This document shows positions 6,613 to 15,405 of a DNA stretch of 38,281 bases, one piece after another (position 1 is the first letter of the stretch; each line of letters starts with the position of its first letter). The DNA lies in IMG/VR virus record IMGVR_UViG_3300030339_000122, positions 1-38,281 of that record. One strand, written 5' to 3'. Under the pieces are notes generated by a model. That model was given only the letters and a program-made list of their open reading frames with translations, had not been told where the DNA came from and did not search any database. Source of the stretch: a virus. The position numbers were made by a program, and so were the translations under genes.

Positions 6613-6884
6613 CCCTACTAGATGATAAAGCACTACGAGAAGTAATAGCTAATACGATTTACTTTAATGGTGTGAAGAATGGTCAGATTGACCCAGAAGA
6701 TAATAAGGCAGTAAGTCGAATGTTTGACCTCGTGAAGGAACAACAACGGGCGTATGGGGAAGCTGCACGTTCTAATGACCCACACCTATGTGAGTTTGGA
6801 CATGAAGTTTATAGCCACAAGACGGTAGATGGATATTGTTGTGCTTGTGAAGCTGATATTGCATTTATGGAAGGGGGTAAGTAA
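6609..6884 (+). CDS. hypothetical protein with Cys/His cluster (91 aa)
   Basis: N-terminal helical part, then CEFGHEVYSHKTVDGYCCACE, a Cys/His cluster that may bind zinc. The stop shares a base with the next ATG. Function unknown. Confidence 0.55.
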   Translation: MTLLDDKALREVIANTIYFNGVKNGQIDPEDNKAVSRMFDLVKEQQRAYGEAARSNDPHLCEFGHEVYSHKTVDGYCCACEADIAFMEGGK

Positions 6885-7252
6885 TGGCTAAAGATGCACA
6901 TAGAATGTCGATACAAAACAACACTAAAGATTATAGTGAAGAACTAGATAAAATATTTCCATGCGATTGTGCATTTACTAAAGGGTTCGCCTATAAGGTC
7001 GGTGACACTTGTGACGGTAGTTGTGTACTTGCTAGCTATAGAGAGCGTGTTGCCAACCTCCTCCATAAACAAGATATACAAAGCCGTTTGGCGGAAATCA
7101 AATCAACTAAGGAAAACTCTGATGTGGCCTACCTTAGCGAAGACTGGTTTGCTGACGAAAATATTAAAGATAATTCTGCGCATGAAGTGCCATTGTCATA
7201 CTTCGTAACCCATATCACTTCATTAGAACAAGAATTGGAGACAAATTCATGA
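6884..7252 (+). CDS. hypothetical Cys-rich protein (122 aa)
   Basis: AAGGGGG site upstream. CDCAFTKGFAYKVGDTCDGSC (residues about 26-46) holds four cysteines, and the rest is helical and acidic. Ends by ATGA overlap. Confidence 0.55.
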   Translation: MAKDAHRMSIQNNTKDYSEELDKIFPCDCAFTKGFAYKVGDTCDGSCVLASYRERVANLLHKQDIQSRLAEIKSTKENSDVAYLSEDWFADENIKDNSAHEVPLSYFVTHITSLEQELETNS

Positions 7253-7542
7253 ACAAGGAATATATAAAATTAACCTTGCTGAATAATTTCAATACGATAA
7301 TAGGTGATGGTGGAAAGTCGGGTACTTCTAAATATTGGGAAGTTCTCAACGAAAGTGTACTAGGCTCAATGGTTATCAAATCAAAAAGTGGCGTAGCTTA
7401 TATATTTGGGAAAGATGTAGTGGACGAGGTTTGGACTAGCAGCCCAACATTTTTAGTACCAAGCGGAATGATGTTTAAGATAGAAAAAGACTTTAAGCGT
7501 ACATGGTACGGCCGATATTTTAAGGAAGCGAGTAAGCAATGA
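7249..7542 (+). CDS. hypothetical protein (97 aa)
   Basis: Small, mixed alpha/beta (YIKLTLLNNFNTIIGDGGKSGTSKYWEVL, then SGVAYIFGKDVVDEVW). ATGA overlaps on both sides. No known family. Confidence 0.55.
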   Translation: MNKEYIKLTLLNNFNTIIGDGGKSGTSKYWEVLNESVLGSMVIKSKSGVAYIFGKDVVDEVWTSSPTFLVPSGMMFKIEKDFKRTWYGRYFKEASKQ

Positions 7543-7781
7543 ATGATAAACCAGAAAAATTAGTAGTTGTTATTAACGAAAATATAATAGTATCTGTAGT
7601 TAAAGATATTTTTACTTTCGGAATGTTCGCAGGGCTTATGTATTTTAACCACCAATATCTAGATGGAAACGGGTGGATTGACATGGCATTTATACTATTT
7701 GTTTTCTTGTTTCTTACAGCTAGAAGTAGCAAATCAGTATTTAGAGGCACAAAATCAGAAGCAATTAAATGGTTACAATAA
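7539..7781 (+). CDS. small two-span membrane protein (80 aa)
   Basis: Two hydrophobic segments (DIFTFGMFAGLMYF and MAFILFVFLFLTA) are separated by HQYLDGNGWID. This is a common type of uncharacterised small phage membrane protein. It lies far from the lysis cassette, so a holin role is not favoured. Confidence 0.6.
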   Translation: MNDKPEKLVVVINENIIVSVVKDIFTFGMFAGLMYFNHQYLDGNGWIDMAFILFVFLFLTARSSKSVFRGTKSEAIKWLQ

Positions 7782-7791
7782 AAGGTAAGCA

Positions 7792-8340
7792 ATGAAAACA
7801 ATTAAAGAGGAATGGCTACCTGTTGCTGGTTATGAAGACGAGTATCAAGTAAGTAATCTTGGTTCAGTAAAGTCATTAAATAGATACACTAAGAGTAGGT
7901 TCAGCTTGAAGAAAAGCCCCGGTAAAGTACTAAAAGGTGAAGTTGGGAAGGTAGGATATATAAGGTTTCAGCTGTCTAAAAACGGTATTACCAAGAGATA
8001 TTTTATACATAGATTAGTCGCTAGCGCTTTTATACCAAACTGAGAGAATAAACCCTGTGTAAATCATATTAATAGTGACAAATCTAACAACAAATCAAAA
8101 AACTTGGAATGGGTGACACACAAAGAAAATACCCAACATGGACTTAAAGCAGGCACTATAAAATGTGTACCGAAGAAAACCCATTGCAAGAATGGACACC
8201 TACTCGCCGAAACTCAATTTTTTTATAAGAGCGGTGCTAGGCAGTGTTCAATTTGTTATCAGATTTATATAAAAGCATATAGAATAAAGCGACGTGAATA
8301 CATACGCAGTATTAAAGCAAAAGAACTGTTAGGAGAGTAA
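7792..8340 (+). pseudogene. HNH homing endonuclease interrupted by TGA
   Basis: The frame is open from MKTIKEEWLPVAGYEDEYQVSNLG (NUMOD4-like start) to RLVASAFIPN, is stopped by TGA at 8041-8043, and continues in the same frame as ENKPCVNHINSDKSNNKSKNLEWVTHKENTQHG and a Cys-rich tail (HCKNGHLL, QCSICYQ). In the family the tract FIPNxENKPxVNHI is continuous, so one codon has become a stop. Without it the gene would encode 182 residues. The HNH histidines lie after the stop, so the first 83 residues alone would be inactive. TGA is a normal stop elsewhere here, so recoding is unlikely. Confidence 0.8.
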
Positions 8341-8421
8341 ATGAACATAACACTCAAAACAGGTAGCCAGATGGTAGACGTGAAGGGCAAAAAATATTTA
8401 GTAACAATAGAAAGATTATAG
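8341..8421 (+). CDS. very small hypothetical protein (26 aa)
   Basis: AGGAG is well placed before the ATG, directly after the broken HNH gene. Product MNITLKTGSQMVDVKGKKYL and six more residues; probably one beta hairpin. Confidence 0.4.
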   Translation: MNITLKTGSQMVDVKGKKYLVTIERL

Positions 8422-8428
8422 AGGTATA

Positions 8429-8485
8429 ATGTTTGAAGTATTAGTAACCATACTTCTTATCCTTATATTGCTAAGTGTTGCATAA
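8429..8485 (+). CDS. tiny membrane peptide (18 aa)
   Basis: Product MFEVLVTILLILILLSVA is entirely one hydrophobic helix, preceded by GAGG. It is the last open frame before the late promoter, whose -35 lies inside it. Confidence 0.35.
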   Translation: MFEVLVTILLILILLSVA

Positions 8486-8496
8486 GTTGTTATACT
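8468..8496 (+). promoter_or_regulatory. promoter of the terminase region
   Basis: TTGCTA, 17 bp, TATACT. A leader of about 25 nt with GGAGCG precedes the terS start at 8528. Confidence 0.65.
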
Positions 8497-8527
8497 ACCA
8501 GCATTATTTAATGGAGCGAACACAACG

Positions 8528-9010
8528 ATGGCTCAATCTCCTGTTGGACGACCAACTAAATACACTCAAGAAATAGCAGACCTCATATGTGAACAGCTTG
8601 CAATGGGTATATCTATGCGTTCAATATCTAAAGATGATGTTTTTCCTGCAATGAGTACGATGTTTAAATGGCTCAGAGAACATAAAGAGTTTTCGGAGCA
8701 ATACGTGAAGGCTAAGCAAGAATCAGCAGATGCTATGGCAGAGGAAATACTCTATATAACAGATACGCCTGAGCGTGGGATGATTGTTACTACAAAAGCA
8801 GATGGGACTATTGAGACAAAAGAAGAAGACATGTTAGGACATAGGCGTTTACAGGTAGATACTCGTAAATGGTTGATGGCTAAGATGAAGCCTAAGGTAT
8901 ATGGCGACAAGCTTGATATGACGAGTGACGGTAAAGCATTGCCATCTCCTATTTTAAACGGCATATCTATGCCTAATAATACCAACCTTGATATAAATGA
9001 AGCAAAGTAG
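8528..9010 (+). CDS. terS: terminase small subunit
   Basis: It is the DNA-recognition subunit of the packaging motor. The 160 residues begin GRPTKYTQEIADLICEQLAMGISMRSISKDD, a helix-turn-helix like those of TerS proteins, continue MSTMFKWLREHKEFSEQYVKAKQESADAMAEEI, and carry LQVDTRKWLMAKMKPKVYGDKLD, the conserved C-terminal block of this TerS type. It directly precedes terL behind its own promoter. The flexible tail after residue 130 fits oligomer contacts with TerL. Confidence 0.85.
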   Translation: MAQSPVGRPTKYTQEIADLICEQLAMGISMRSISKDDVFPAMSTMFKWLREHKEFSEQYVKAKQESADAMAEEILYITDTPERGMIVTTKADGTIETKEEDMLGHRRLQVDTRKWLMAKMKPKVYGDKLDMTSDGKALPSPILNGISMPNNTNLDINEAK

Positions 9011-9027
9011 TGCCGAGATTTACGGCC

Positions 9028-9036
9028 TGGTATAAT
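9028..9036 (+). promoter_or_regulatory. extended -10 promoter before terL
   Basis: TGGTATAAT is a perfect extended -10 with a poor -35. It lies 34 nt before the terL start, in the short terS-terL gap. It may boost terL expression. Confidence 0.5.
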
Positions 9037-9070
9037 TTACCTACTAAAAAACTTATCATGGATGATATAA

Positions 9071-10339
9071 ATGGCATTTACTGAAACAACAGCGCTGCAT
9101 AAGATAGCCCGGCTTCGTAAGCGCATACGTGGTGTATCAGGTGGTACGAGTGCTTCTAAAACTATTAGCATTCTTATGTGGCTTATCGACTATGCACAGA
9201 CACGAGAAGGGGAACTAATTAGTGTAGTATCGGAAAGTATTCCACACCTTAAACGTGGAGCTATGCGTGACTTTCTTAATATTATGCAACAACAACATTA
9301 CTACAAAGAAGACTTATGGAACCGAACTGACTTCATCTATACCTTTGAAACAGGTAGTAAGATTGAGTTCTTCTCAGCCGATGCACCAGACAAGGTGCGT
9401 GGCCCAAGGCGTGACGTCCTGTACATGAACGAGGCTAATAACATGACCTATGAGACCTATACGCAGCTTGAGGTTCGTACTCGCAAACTAGTATGGATTG
9501 ACCATAACCCCGTCAACGAATACTGGTGGTACTCCGAAGTCATGCCCAATAACGATGTAGACTTCCTCACCCTTACCTACCTTGACAACGAAGCACTTGA
9601 CCCCTCTATCGTTCAATCAATCGAATCACGTAAGAACAATACTGCTTGGTGGCGTGTCTATGGCCTTGGGCTACTTGGCGAGGTCGATGGTAAGATTTAT
9701 AAAGGTTGGAATATCATCGACTTTATACCGCATGAGGCAAAGCTTGTCAGCCGTGGTCTAGACTTTGGGTTTTCTAACGACCCCACAACAATCATTGACG
9801 TATATAAATATAATGGTGGCTTTATCCTTGACGAACGTCTCTACCAAAAGGGAATGCACAACAAGCCTATCGCTGACTTTCTGCTTAACCTAGAAGACCC
9901 ACAGATGACAGTATTTGCTGATAGCAGTGAGCCAAAGAGTATTGATGAGATACGAACATATGGAGTCAACATCCTCGGGGCTAAAAAGGGCAAAGACTCA
10001 ATTAACCAAGGTATTGACTATTTACAAGACCAACGCATCTCAATGACAAAGCGCTCAACCAACCTTATTAAGGAGTATCGTATGTATATGTGGGAAACAG
10101 ATAAAGACGGCAAGATACTCAACACTGCCATTGACCTATGGAACCATGCGCTAGATGCCGTGCGGTACGCCGTCGAAACCTATAGCCGTAGTTATGCAAC
10201 AATTGCCGGTATCGTGACCTCAACGCCATATGGACAGCTTAAGACGAATCCTTTTGAGATAGATGAGAACGGACAAGCACACGGGATGTATGACATCGGT
10301 CGAGTTGTTAAGAATAATGCAGAATGGGAGGACGTCTGA
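9071..10339 (+). CDS. terL: terminase large subunit
   Basis: It is the ATPase/nuclease that pumps and cuts phage DNA at the portal. The 422 residues have a Walker A-type GGTSASKT near residue 24, a Walker B-like VLYMNEAN near 115, and coupling motif IDHNPVNEYWW. The RNase H-like nuclease domain supplies GLDFGFSNDPT, VFADSSEP and NHALDAVRYAVE with the metal-binding aspartates. Length is normal for phage TerL. Start is the first ATG after the promoter. The TGA stop overlaps the next ATG. Confidence 0.95.
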   Translation: MAFTETTALHKIARLRKRIRGVSGGTSASKTISILMWLIDYAQTREGELISVVSESIPHLKRGAMRDFLNIMQQQHYYKEDLWNRTDFIYTFETGSKIEFFSADAPDKVRGPRRDVLYMNEANNMTYETYTQLEVRTRKLVWIDHNPVNEYWWYSEVMPNNDVDFLTLTYLDNEALDPSIVQSIESRKNNTAWWRVYGLGLLGEVDGKIYKGWNIIDFIPHEAKLVSRGLDFGFSNDPTTIIDVYKYNGGFILDERLYQKGMHNKPIADFLLNLEDPQMTVFADSSEPKSIDEIRTYGVNILGAKKGKDSINQGIDYLQDQRISMTKRSTNLIKEYRMYMWETDKDGKILNTAIDLWNHALDAVRYAVETYSRSYATIAGIVTSTPYGQLKTNPFEIDENGQAHGMYDIGRVVKNNAEWEDV

Positions 10340-10566
10340 TGTATATAACAATGTACATCTACACCAGCCAGCTACCCGGCTTTGAGTTACAACTATTCCG
10401 TTGTCTTAACTGTGGTCGAGGACTATTTAAGGCGAGTGCTGAGGCCGTAGTGATAGCGAACATCTCAGGTATGAACCACTTATCCTACGAACCAGGTGCG
10501 GCATACTTTGAGCACCAATGCCATTCATGCAAAACACAATATCGTGTACTTTTTCAGAGTAACTAG
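10339..10566 (+). CDS. Com-like zinc-binding protein
   Basis: The 75 residues contain FRCLNCGRGLFKAS and HQCHSCKTQYRVLF, two CxxC knuckles spaced as in Mu Com-type translational regulators, which bind mRNA to open a downstream start. The ATG overlaps the TGA of terL, the usual position for such proteins in several phages. It could also be a structural zinc ribbon. Confidence 0.65.
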   Translation: MYITMYIYTSQLPGFELQLFRCLNCGRGLFKASAEAVVIANISGMNHLSYEPGAAYFEHQCHSCKTQYRVLFQSN

Positions 10567-10620
10567 TGATATACTCAATTTATTAGGCATTATATAACTA
10601 GCCCCACCGAGGGCTTTTAA
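10567..10620 (+). promoter_or_regulatory. late promoter plus terminator-like leader hairpin (portal)
   Basis: Extended -10 TGATATACT (10567-10575), AGGCAT at 10585-10590, then stem AGCCC/GGGCT (10600-10615) followed by TTTTAATTTT. The hairpin sits between promoter and gene. The same order recurs before five other genes. Confidence 0.65.
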
Positions 10621-10633
10621 TTTTAGGATAAAT

Positions 10634-12844
10634 ATGGCAATACAATACAACAACGGCTCACCATTTCTCGGCGATACATCAGTTGACAATATCGTTAATC
10701 AAACAGGGACGATAGATACTTTAGCACCACTAGATATTGATATCCCAGACATTGATATTATTCGTAACCTTAATATGCGCATTCAAGACTCTCAAGCATA
10801 TTGGGATAGTGCTAAAGGCTTTGATTTAACAGCCCGACGTAATAAGAACGTACGTTATCACTTAGGACACCAGGTAGATACTAATAACCTCTATCGTTAT
10901 CAAACACCCTACATTGAGAATGAGCTATTCGTTGGCCTAGAATCTATCCTTGCCTATACAACTGCACAGCAGGCACAGCCAGAGATTTACCCAGCTCAAG
11001 ATACTGACCGTTCAAAGATATTTGCCCAAGACTTAGAAAAAGCACTCATGTCCCACTCACAAAAGTTTGACCTAATGGCCCTAGTCGAAGTTGCTGTGCG
11101 CAACCTCATGCTCAAGCAAATTGGTGTTATTAAACTTAGCTATAACCCTGACTATGGTAAGAACGGTGAAGTTATCCCAACTGCCCCTGACCCCGCACAT
11201 ATTATCTTTGATAAGAATGCTGTTAAGGGTGAGAACCCCGAGTTTATTTGCCACGTACTCAAGATGAGTGCGAGTGAAGTATGTGGACGTTGGCCTAAAA
11301 AGAAAAAAGAAATTATGGATGCTCTTGGTATTAAACGTGAAGGCTATAAGAATATGGAGCAAGAGGTAGCAATTTCCGAGGTGTGGCTTACTTACTACGA
11401 CAAAAACTACAAACCTCAAGAAGGACTAGTTTATTACTTTGGTAAGGTAGTGCTTGAAAAGAATAAGAACCCCAACTGGATATACTCTGACGCTAACCGT
11501 AACTTCCTTGATACCCCATTAAAGCCATTTATATTACTAAATTTCATTAACGATGGCTCACACGTTATTGACAACACTACACCGTTTGAACAGGCACTAG
11601 GTATGCAAGACGTACTTAACAAGCGTGGCCGTCAGATTATGGAGAATGCAGACCGTGCCAACGGAACACTCGTTATCTCTACCGACTCGGGACTTACTAA
11701 GGATGACGCACAGAACCTTACCGGTGACCCTAACCAGAAACTGCTTATTAAAACCGCTGGTCAACGAACCAGTGATATGATTTACCAAGTTCCACCACAT
11801 GACCTACCTAACTATGTCATTAACGACAAGATGGATGCTCGTACAACTATCCATGCTATTCTCGGTACACCTTCAGACTTCACCGGTGCAGATAACGATG
11901 GCAAGGGTGAAGAAACACTTGGCCAATCTATGCTCAAAAAGAACCAAGCTTCGGGCCGTCAAGACGCAATTGTCCGTGCTATTGACCGCTTTATGGATAA
12001 ATACTTTAACTACCTTACTCATATGATGGCTGTTCACTACGATGAAAAGCATTTCTTTGTATTTAATGGTGGTGACGGTGAGTTTGATTACATCACCATA
12101 TCCCGTGACCTATTTGAAGATGGTATTGCTGTATATGTGAAGGCCGGTACAACCCTACCATTCGATAAGGGACGCCAAGAAGCTGTTTCGCTTAAGCTTG
12201 CCGATATGGGCGTTATATCCCCTCTCGACCTTTATAAAGACCTTCACATGGATAGAATCCAACAACGCTACGACAACTGGTACAAGTATAAGACAGCCCC
12301 AGAGGAGCTTGCTAGGGACGCTCAAGAGAATAATGACCAGTCTGACGCTTTTGTTGCCTATACGGACATTATGAACGGTAAGGATGCCCCCGAGAAGCTT
12401 GACCCTAACCTTGATTACATTCTTTCACTTCGGAAGCTCATGGTTAGTGATGAGTTCCTAAAAGCAGATAAGAAGAAGCAGTCAGCATTCATTAAGTTTG
12501 TTGATAAATGTATTGACTCACTTGACCTACGTAACGCATTAGATGAAATGTCTAAACAGGGCCCTGATGCCCTAAAGCCTGGCGCGCCACAGCAACCTCA
12601 AATGATGCAACAACCACAAATGCCAATGCAACCCGGTATGCAACCGCCAGCTCAACCACCAATGATGCCAAATGGATTACCCCCTAGCGGTGCTGGACAA
12701 CCTCCACAAATGGGATTACTTGGTTCATTCCCACCTCAAGCACCCATAGCCCCATACCCCGAACAGGGTATACCGGGGCTTCAGAATCCTTCAGCACCAC
12801 AGACGCCTAGCCCAGCAAGCGTTACTGGTTTACCAAGCTCCTAA
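10634..12844 (+). CDS. portal protein
   Basis: It forms the dodecameric ring at one capsid vertex through which DNA is packaged. The 736 residues follow terL and precede the scaffold. Visible portal-like features are the N-terminal RIQDSQAYWDSAKGFDLTARRNKNVRYHLG, the wing segments with PDPAHIIFDKNA, and the stem/crown region DMIYQVPPHDLPNYVINDKMDARTTIHAILGTPSDFTGA. A low-complexity Pro/Gln/Met-rich tail covers the last 100 residues. The size matches podovirus portals of the P22 or similar type. The tail is probably disordered and may contact tail or ejection proteins. Confidence 0.88.
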   Translation: MAIQYNNGSPFLGDTSVDNIVNQTGTIDTLAPLDIDIPDIDIIRNLNMRIQDSQAYWDSAKGFDLTARRNKNVRYHLGHQVDTNNLYRYQTPYIENELFVGLESILAYTTAQQAQPEIYPAQDTDRSKIFAQDLEKALMSHSQKFDLMALVEVAVRNLMLKQIGVIKLSYNPDYGKNGEVIPTAPDPAHIIFDKNAVKGENPEFICHVLKMSASEVCGRWPKKKKEIMDALGIKREGYKNMEQEVAISEVWLTYYDKNYKPQEGLVYYFGKVVLEKNKNPNWIYSDANRNFLDTPLKPFILLNFINDGSHVIDNTTPFEQALGMQDVLNKRGRQIMENADRANGTLVISTDSGLTKDDAQNLTGDPNQKLLIKTAGQRTSDMIYQVPPHDLPNYVINDKMDARTTIHAILGTPSDFTGADNDGKGEETLGQSMLKKNQASGRQDAIVRAIDRFMDKYFNYLTHMMAVHYDEKHFFVFNGGDGEFDYITISRDLFEDGIAVYVKAGTTLPFDKGRQEAVSLKLADMGVISPLDLYKDLHMDRIQQRYDNWYKYKTAPEELARDAQENNDQSDAFVAYTDIMNGKDAPEKLDPNLDYILSLRKLMVSDEFLKADKKKQSAFIKFVDKCIDSLDLRNALDEMSKQGPDALKPGAPQQPQMMQQPQMPMQPGMQPPAQPPMMPNGLPPSGAGQPPQMGLLGSFPPQAPIAPYPEQGIPGLQNPSAPQTPSPASVTGLPSS

Positions 12845-12857
12845 CAAGTGGTATAAT
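12829..12857 (+). promoter_or_regulatory. late promoter before scaffold
   Basis: TTTACC, 17 bp, TATAAT with extended TGG. The -35 lies in the end of the portal gene. A short leader with AAGGAG leads to the ATG at 12887. No leader hairpin is present here. Confidence 0.7.
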
Positions 12858-12886
12858 TCGGCTATATAACTAAGGAGAAGCACTGA

Positions 12887-13765
12887 ATGAGCGCAACTAC
12901 CGACCTTGTCGATGCAATGAATGACGACTTATCGCCTAATGAAGAGGTAAATGAAGAAGTAACCGATACCACCGAAGAGTCTAAAGATACTAATGATACT
13001 GGTACGGATGAAGAGAAAACCGAAGATGACGACGATGGATATGTTATCGACGATGAAACTGAAGACGAAACAAAAGAAGAACCAGCCAAACAAACGGCAG
13101 TGGAGAAGCCAACTAATCTTACCGCTGAACAGCAATTCATCTACGACGGACTTCCAACCCTCAGTGTTATAGGGAAAGACGGAACAGTTCGTAATGTTAA
13201 GGTACCCAACGAACTCCCTAATGATTTCGAGTTTGCAAGCTCTCGTGAGCAAGCAAACTTCTTCGCAGCGGTTGCTTCACAAGAACTCAAAGCAAACAAT
13301 CTACAACAAAAGTTTCAGTCTGACGCAAATCAGAAATCAGCCGATGAGTTTGCTACCCGGGAAGACCGCGCTATTACTGACGATATTGCAAATCTCCAAA
13401 AGACTGGTGACCTACCAAAGTTCAAGAAGCAACCAAGCGACCCAGACTTTGACTCAGACCCTACCGCTAAACAAGTAGACGAGATTGTTCAATTCATGCA
13501 GAAGAAGAATGCTGAGTACTTAAAGCGTAACCAAGCCGGTCAAGCATATCGCCACATTGGGTTCGAAGAGGCTTTCTACCTATACCGACGCGAGAATCCT
13601 GAAAAGACACGCTCTGTAGAACAAAAGGCAGAAGATGCACAACGTAAAGAAGTCACTCGTAATGTAAGCGCTAAAGGCTCACCTGCGAATGCGGCTAAGC
13701 GTACACCTATCAACGCCCGCTCTACTCGTGACCTGTATGCCTTCATTGATGGTATGGATGACTAA
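12887..13765 (+). CDS. scaffolding protein
   Basis: It guides capsid assembly and is then lost. The 292 residues show the classic polarity: a very acidic N-terminal 75 residues (long Glu/Asp/Thr stretches), a helical middle (SREQANFFAAVASQELKANNLQQKFQ) and a basic C-terminus (KEVTRNVSAKGSPANAAKRTPINARSTRDLYAFIDGMDD) that would bind the coat. Position between portal and major capsid agrees. Confidence 0.85.
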   Translation: MSATTDLVDAMNDDLSPNEEVNEEVTDTTEESKDTNDTGTDEEKTEDDDDGYVIDDETEDETKEEPAKQTAVEKPTNLTAEQQFIYDGLPTLSVIGKDGTVRNVKVPNELPNDFEFASSREQANFFAAVASQELKANNLQQKFQSDANQKSADEFATREDRAITDDIANLQKTGDLPKFKKQPSDPDFDSDPTAKQVDEIVQFMQKKNAEYLKRNQAGQAYRHIGFEEAFYLYRRENPEKTRSVEQKAEDAQRKEVTRNVSAKGSPANAAKRTPINARSTRDLYAFIDGMDD

Positions 13766-14007
13766 TGAGGAGCTGGCTCAAACTCTACATTGATTTAGAC
13801 CTATTATTACCATTGCTACCACAACTTGATATACTCATTAATGAGCGAACAATTGCCGGTAAACTTTCAATCCGTTTAGATGAGATAATAGTTACCCCGA
13901 AGCAGTTTAAACTATTAAGCCAACAACTCATAGAAGATACACTCCACCGAACACTGTTATATAGGTCAATACCAATTAAAGAAGGAAATACACCCCATGA
14001 ATACTAA
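13765..14007 (+). CDS. hypothetical protein (80 aa)
   Basis: The ATG shares a base with the scaffold stop (TAATG), behind GGATGAC. Leu-rich, mixed charge (WLKLYIDLDLLLPLLPQLDILINERTIAG). Function unknown; possibly an assembly accessory. Confidence 0.6.
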   Translation: MRSWLKLYIDLDLLLPLLPQLDILINERTIAGKLSIRLDEIIVTPKQFKLLSQQLIEDTLHRTLLYRSIPIKEGNTPHEY

Positions 14008-14161
14008 CTGGTTTCTCGCTATACTTGTTATCAAGAAAATAATTGATGAAGATACTGCTACCGAGCTTGCACGTAAGCTTGATATAACTACCTATTCACA
14101 CGACTTTACAGATGCCCTAGAAGATATACAAAAGCTTCTCGATGAAATAGAGTCAGAATAG
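13997..14161 (+). CDS. hypothetical helical protein (54 aa)
   Basis: GAAGGAAA precedes the start, and it overlaps the previous gene by 11 nt. Hydrophobic start (NWFLAILVIKKII), then an acidic helix (DALEDIQKLLDEIESE). Unknown. Confidence 0.55.
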   Translation: MNTNWFLAILVIKKIIDEDTATELARKLDITTYSHDFTDALEDIQKLLDEIESE

Positions 14162-14234
14162 TTGCAATTTCTAGTACACTATATATAATGTAGTTATTAG
14201 GCATCTCCGAAAGCCCTCCACCGAGGGCTTTTTT
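14162..14234 (+). promoter_or_regulatory. major capsid promoter plus perfect terminator-like leader
   Basis: TTGCAA, 16 bp, TATAAT (14184-14189), AGGCAT at 14199-14204. A perfect 8-bp stem AAGCCCTC-cacc-GAGGGCTT (14211-14230) runs into TTTT. By rule this is an intrinsic terminator, yet it sits between the promoter and the most abundant virion gene. AAGGAG follows before the ATG at 14273. Confidence 0.75.
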
Positions 14235-14272
14235 GTTTGCTGAAAAATAACGTAATTAAGGAGCAATATATA

Positions 14273-15364
14273 ATGGCAGGTCAAGTATTTACCGACCGAG
14301 TAATTGATATTACTTACCAAGACATCCTACCGAGCATTGTTGACCAAATCAACAACTCAAACGTTTTCTTGGCTAAAGTTTTAAGCAAACCAGAAAAATG
14401 GAGTGGTGTCACCGAGAACCAACCTATTAGCATTGCGAACTCAACCACTGGTGGTTCATTCGCAGGTTTGGATACATTCCCAACCGCAGCAACAAACAAC
14501 ACCCGTTTACTTACTTGGTACGTCGCAGGTTACGAACAATCAGTTGTCGTCCCTGGTATCGAAAAAGCTATTAACGGCAACAGCGAAAAACAAGTTCTTC
14601 GTTTGCTTACCACTCGTCTTGACGAAGCTAAGATTAGCGCTTCACAAAGCGTTGGACAAATCTTCTACGGTCTTGGTGCGGGTAAAGACTTTGATGGCCT
14701 TGGACTTATTGTTGACAACGGTACTGCAACTGCATCATATGCAGGTCAGACTCGTACAACTAGCCCATTCATCAACGGTGACGTTACTGCTGTTACAGGC
14801 GGTGTTATCACCCTTGACTACCTATCAAGCGAATTTGACAACGTTAGCGCTGCTGGTTCTACATCTGAAAGCCCTACACTTGGTCTTACGACTAAAGCAA
14901 TCTGGACATTTATCGAAGGTGTTATGCAACCAATGGTATCTGCACGTTACGAAACACTCCAACTTAAGGGTTATGACCGTGTTGACGGCGGAACTCCCGT
15001 AGGCACATCAGTCCCAGAAGGTGACGCGCGTCTTTCAGGCTTTGGTGGATTCAACGCCCTAAGCTACCGCGCTCGTCCACTTGTTGCAGACGACAACGCT
15101 ACCGCTCAGACATTCTACTGGATTAACGAAAACTACTTGGCTTTCAAACGTCTTGTAGACTCTGACCTTGTACAAATTGCTTCAACTGTTCAAGTAACAG
15201 AAGGCTACTACAAGGACGTTCCAACACCTAGCGCTTGGCAGTACCGAGACTTGCTCTCACCTGTCAACCAATACGGTGAAGTAGGTCTGTTACTCCTAAT
15301 GGGCAACCTCATCCATAGACAGCCCCGCCGTAACGGAAAACTTCAAAACATTACGTCAAACTAA
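14273..15364 (+). CDS. major capsid protein
   Basis: It is the main shell protein. The start MAGQVFTDRVIDITYQDILPSIVDQINNSN is chosen for its AAGGAG site. The 363 residues have features of HK97-fold coats: a GGSFAGLDTFPTAA stretch, an ALLTW-like strand segment (TRLLTWYVAGYEQSVVVPG), a long spine helix (EKQVLRLLTTRLDEAKISASQSVGQIFYGLG), and a C-terminal YWINENYLAFKRLVDSDLVQ block. It follows the scaffold and has the strongest promoter-leader of the late region, as expected for the most abundant protein. Confidence 0.85.
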   Translation: MAGQVFTDRVIDITYQDILPSIVDQINNSNVFLAKVLSKPEKWSGVTENQPISIANSTTGGSFAGLDTFPTAATNNTRLLTWYVAGYEQSVVVPGIEKAINGNSEKQVLRLLTTRLDEAKISASQSVGQIFYGLGAGKDFDGLGLIVDNGTATASYAGQTRTTSPFINGDVTAVTGGVITLDYLSSEFDNVSAAGSTSESPTLGLTTKAIWTFIEGVMQPMVSARYETLQLKGYDRVDGGTPVGTSVPEGDARLSGFGGFNALSYRARPLVADDNATAQTFYWINENYLAFKRLVDSDLVQIASTVQVTEGYYKDVPTPSAWQYRDLLSPVNQYGEVGLLLLMGNLIHRQPRRNGKLQNITSN

Positions 15365-15390
15365 AAAGATTTCCTATATTTAACCCTTTG

Positions 15391-15405
15391 TGCTACAATA
15401 AGTAC
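15391..15405 (+). promoter_or_regulatory. leaderless promoter of HNH gene
   Basis: Extended -10 TGCTACAAT ends exactly 6 nt before ATG, placing the expected start of transcription on the A of ATG. No ribosome site is present. Confidence 0.6.

Noticed and set aside
7539-7781. Holin assignment for the two-span protein
   Set aside because: It is far from the endolysin, and a better holin candidate directly follows the endolysin at 33837.
7792-8340. Recoding of TGA as an amino acid (code 4 or 25)
   Set aside because: Several genes end in TGA with ATGA overlaps, and none of the long virion genes contains in-frame TGA.
12862-13252. Leftward open frames opposite the scaffold gene
   Set aside because: They arise from the skewed Asp/Glu codon composition of the scaffold on the other strand and lack ribosome sites.
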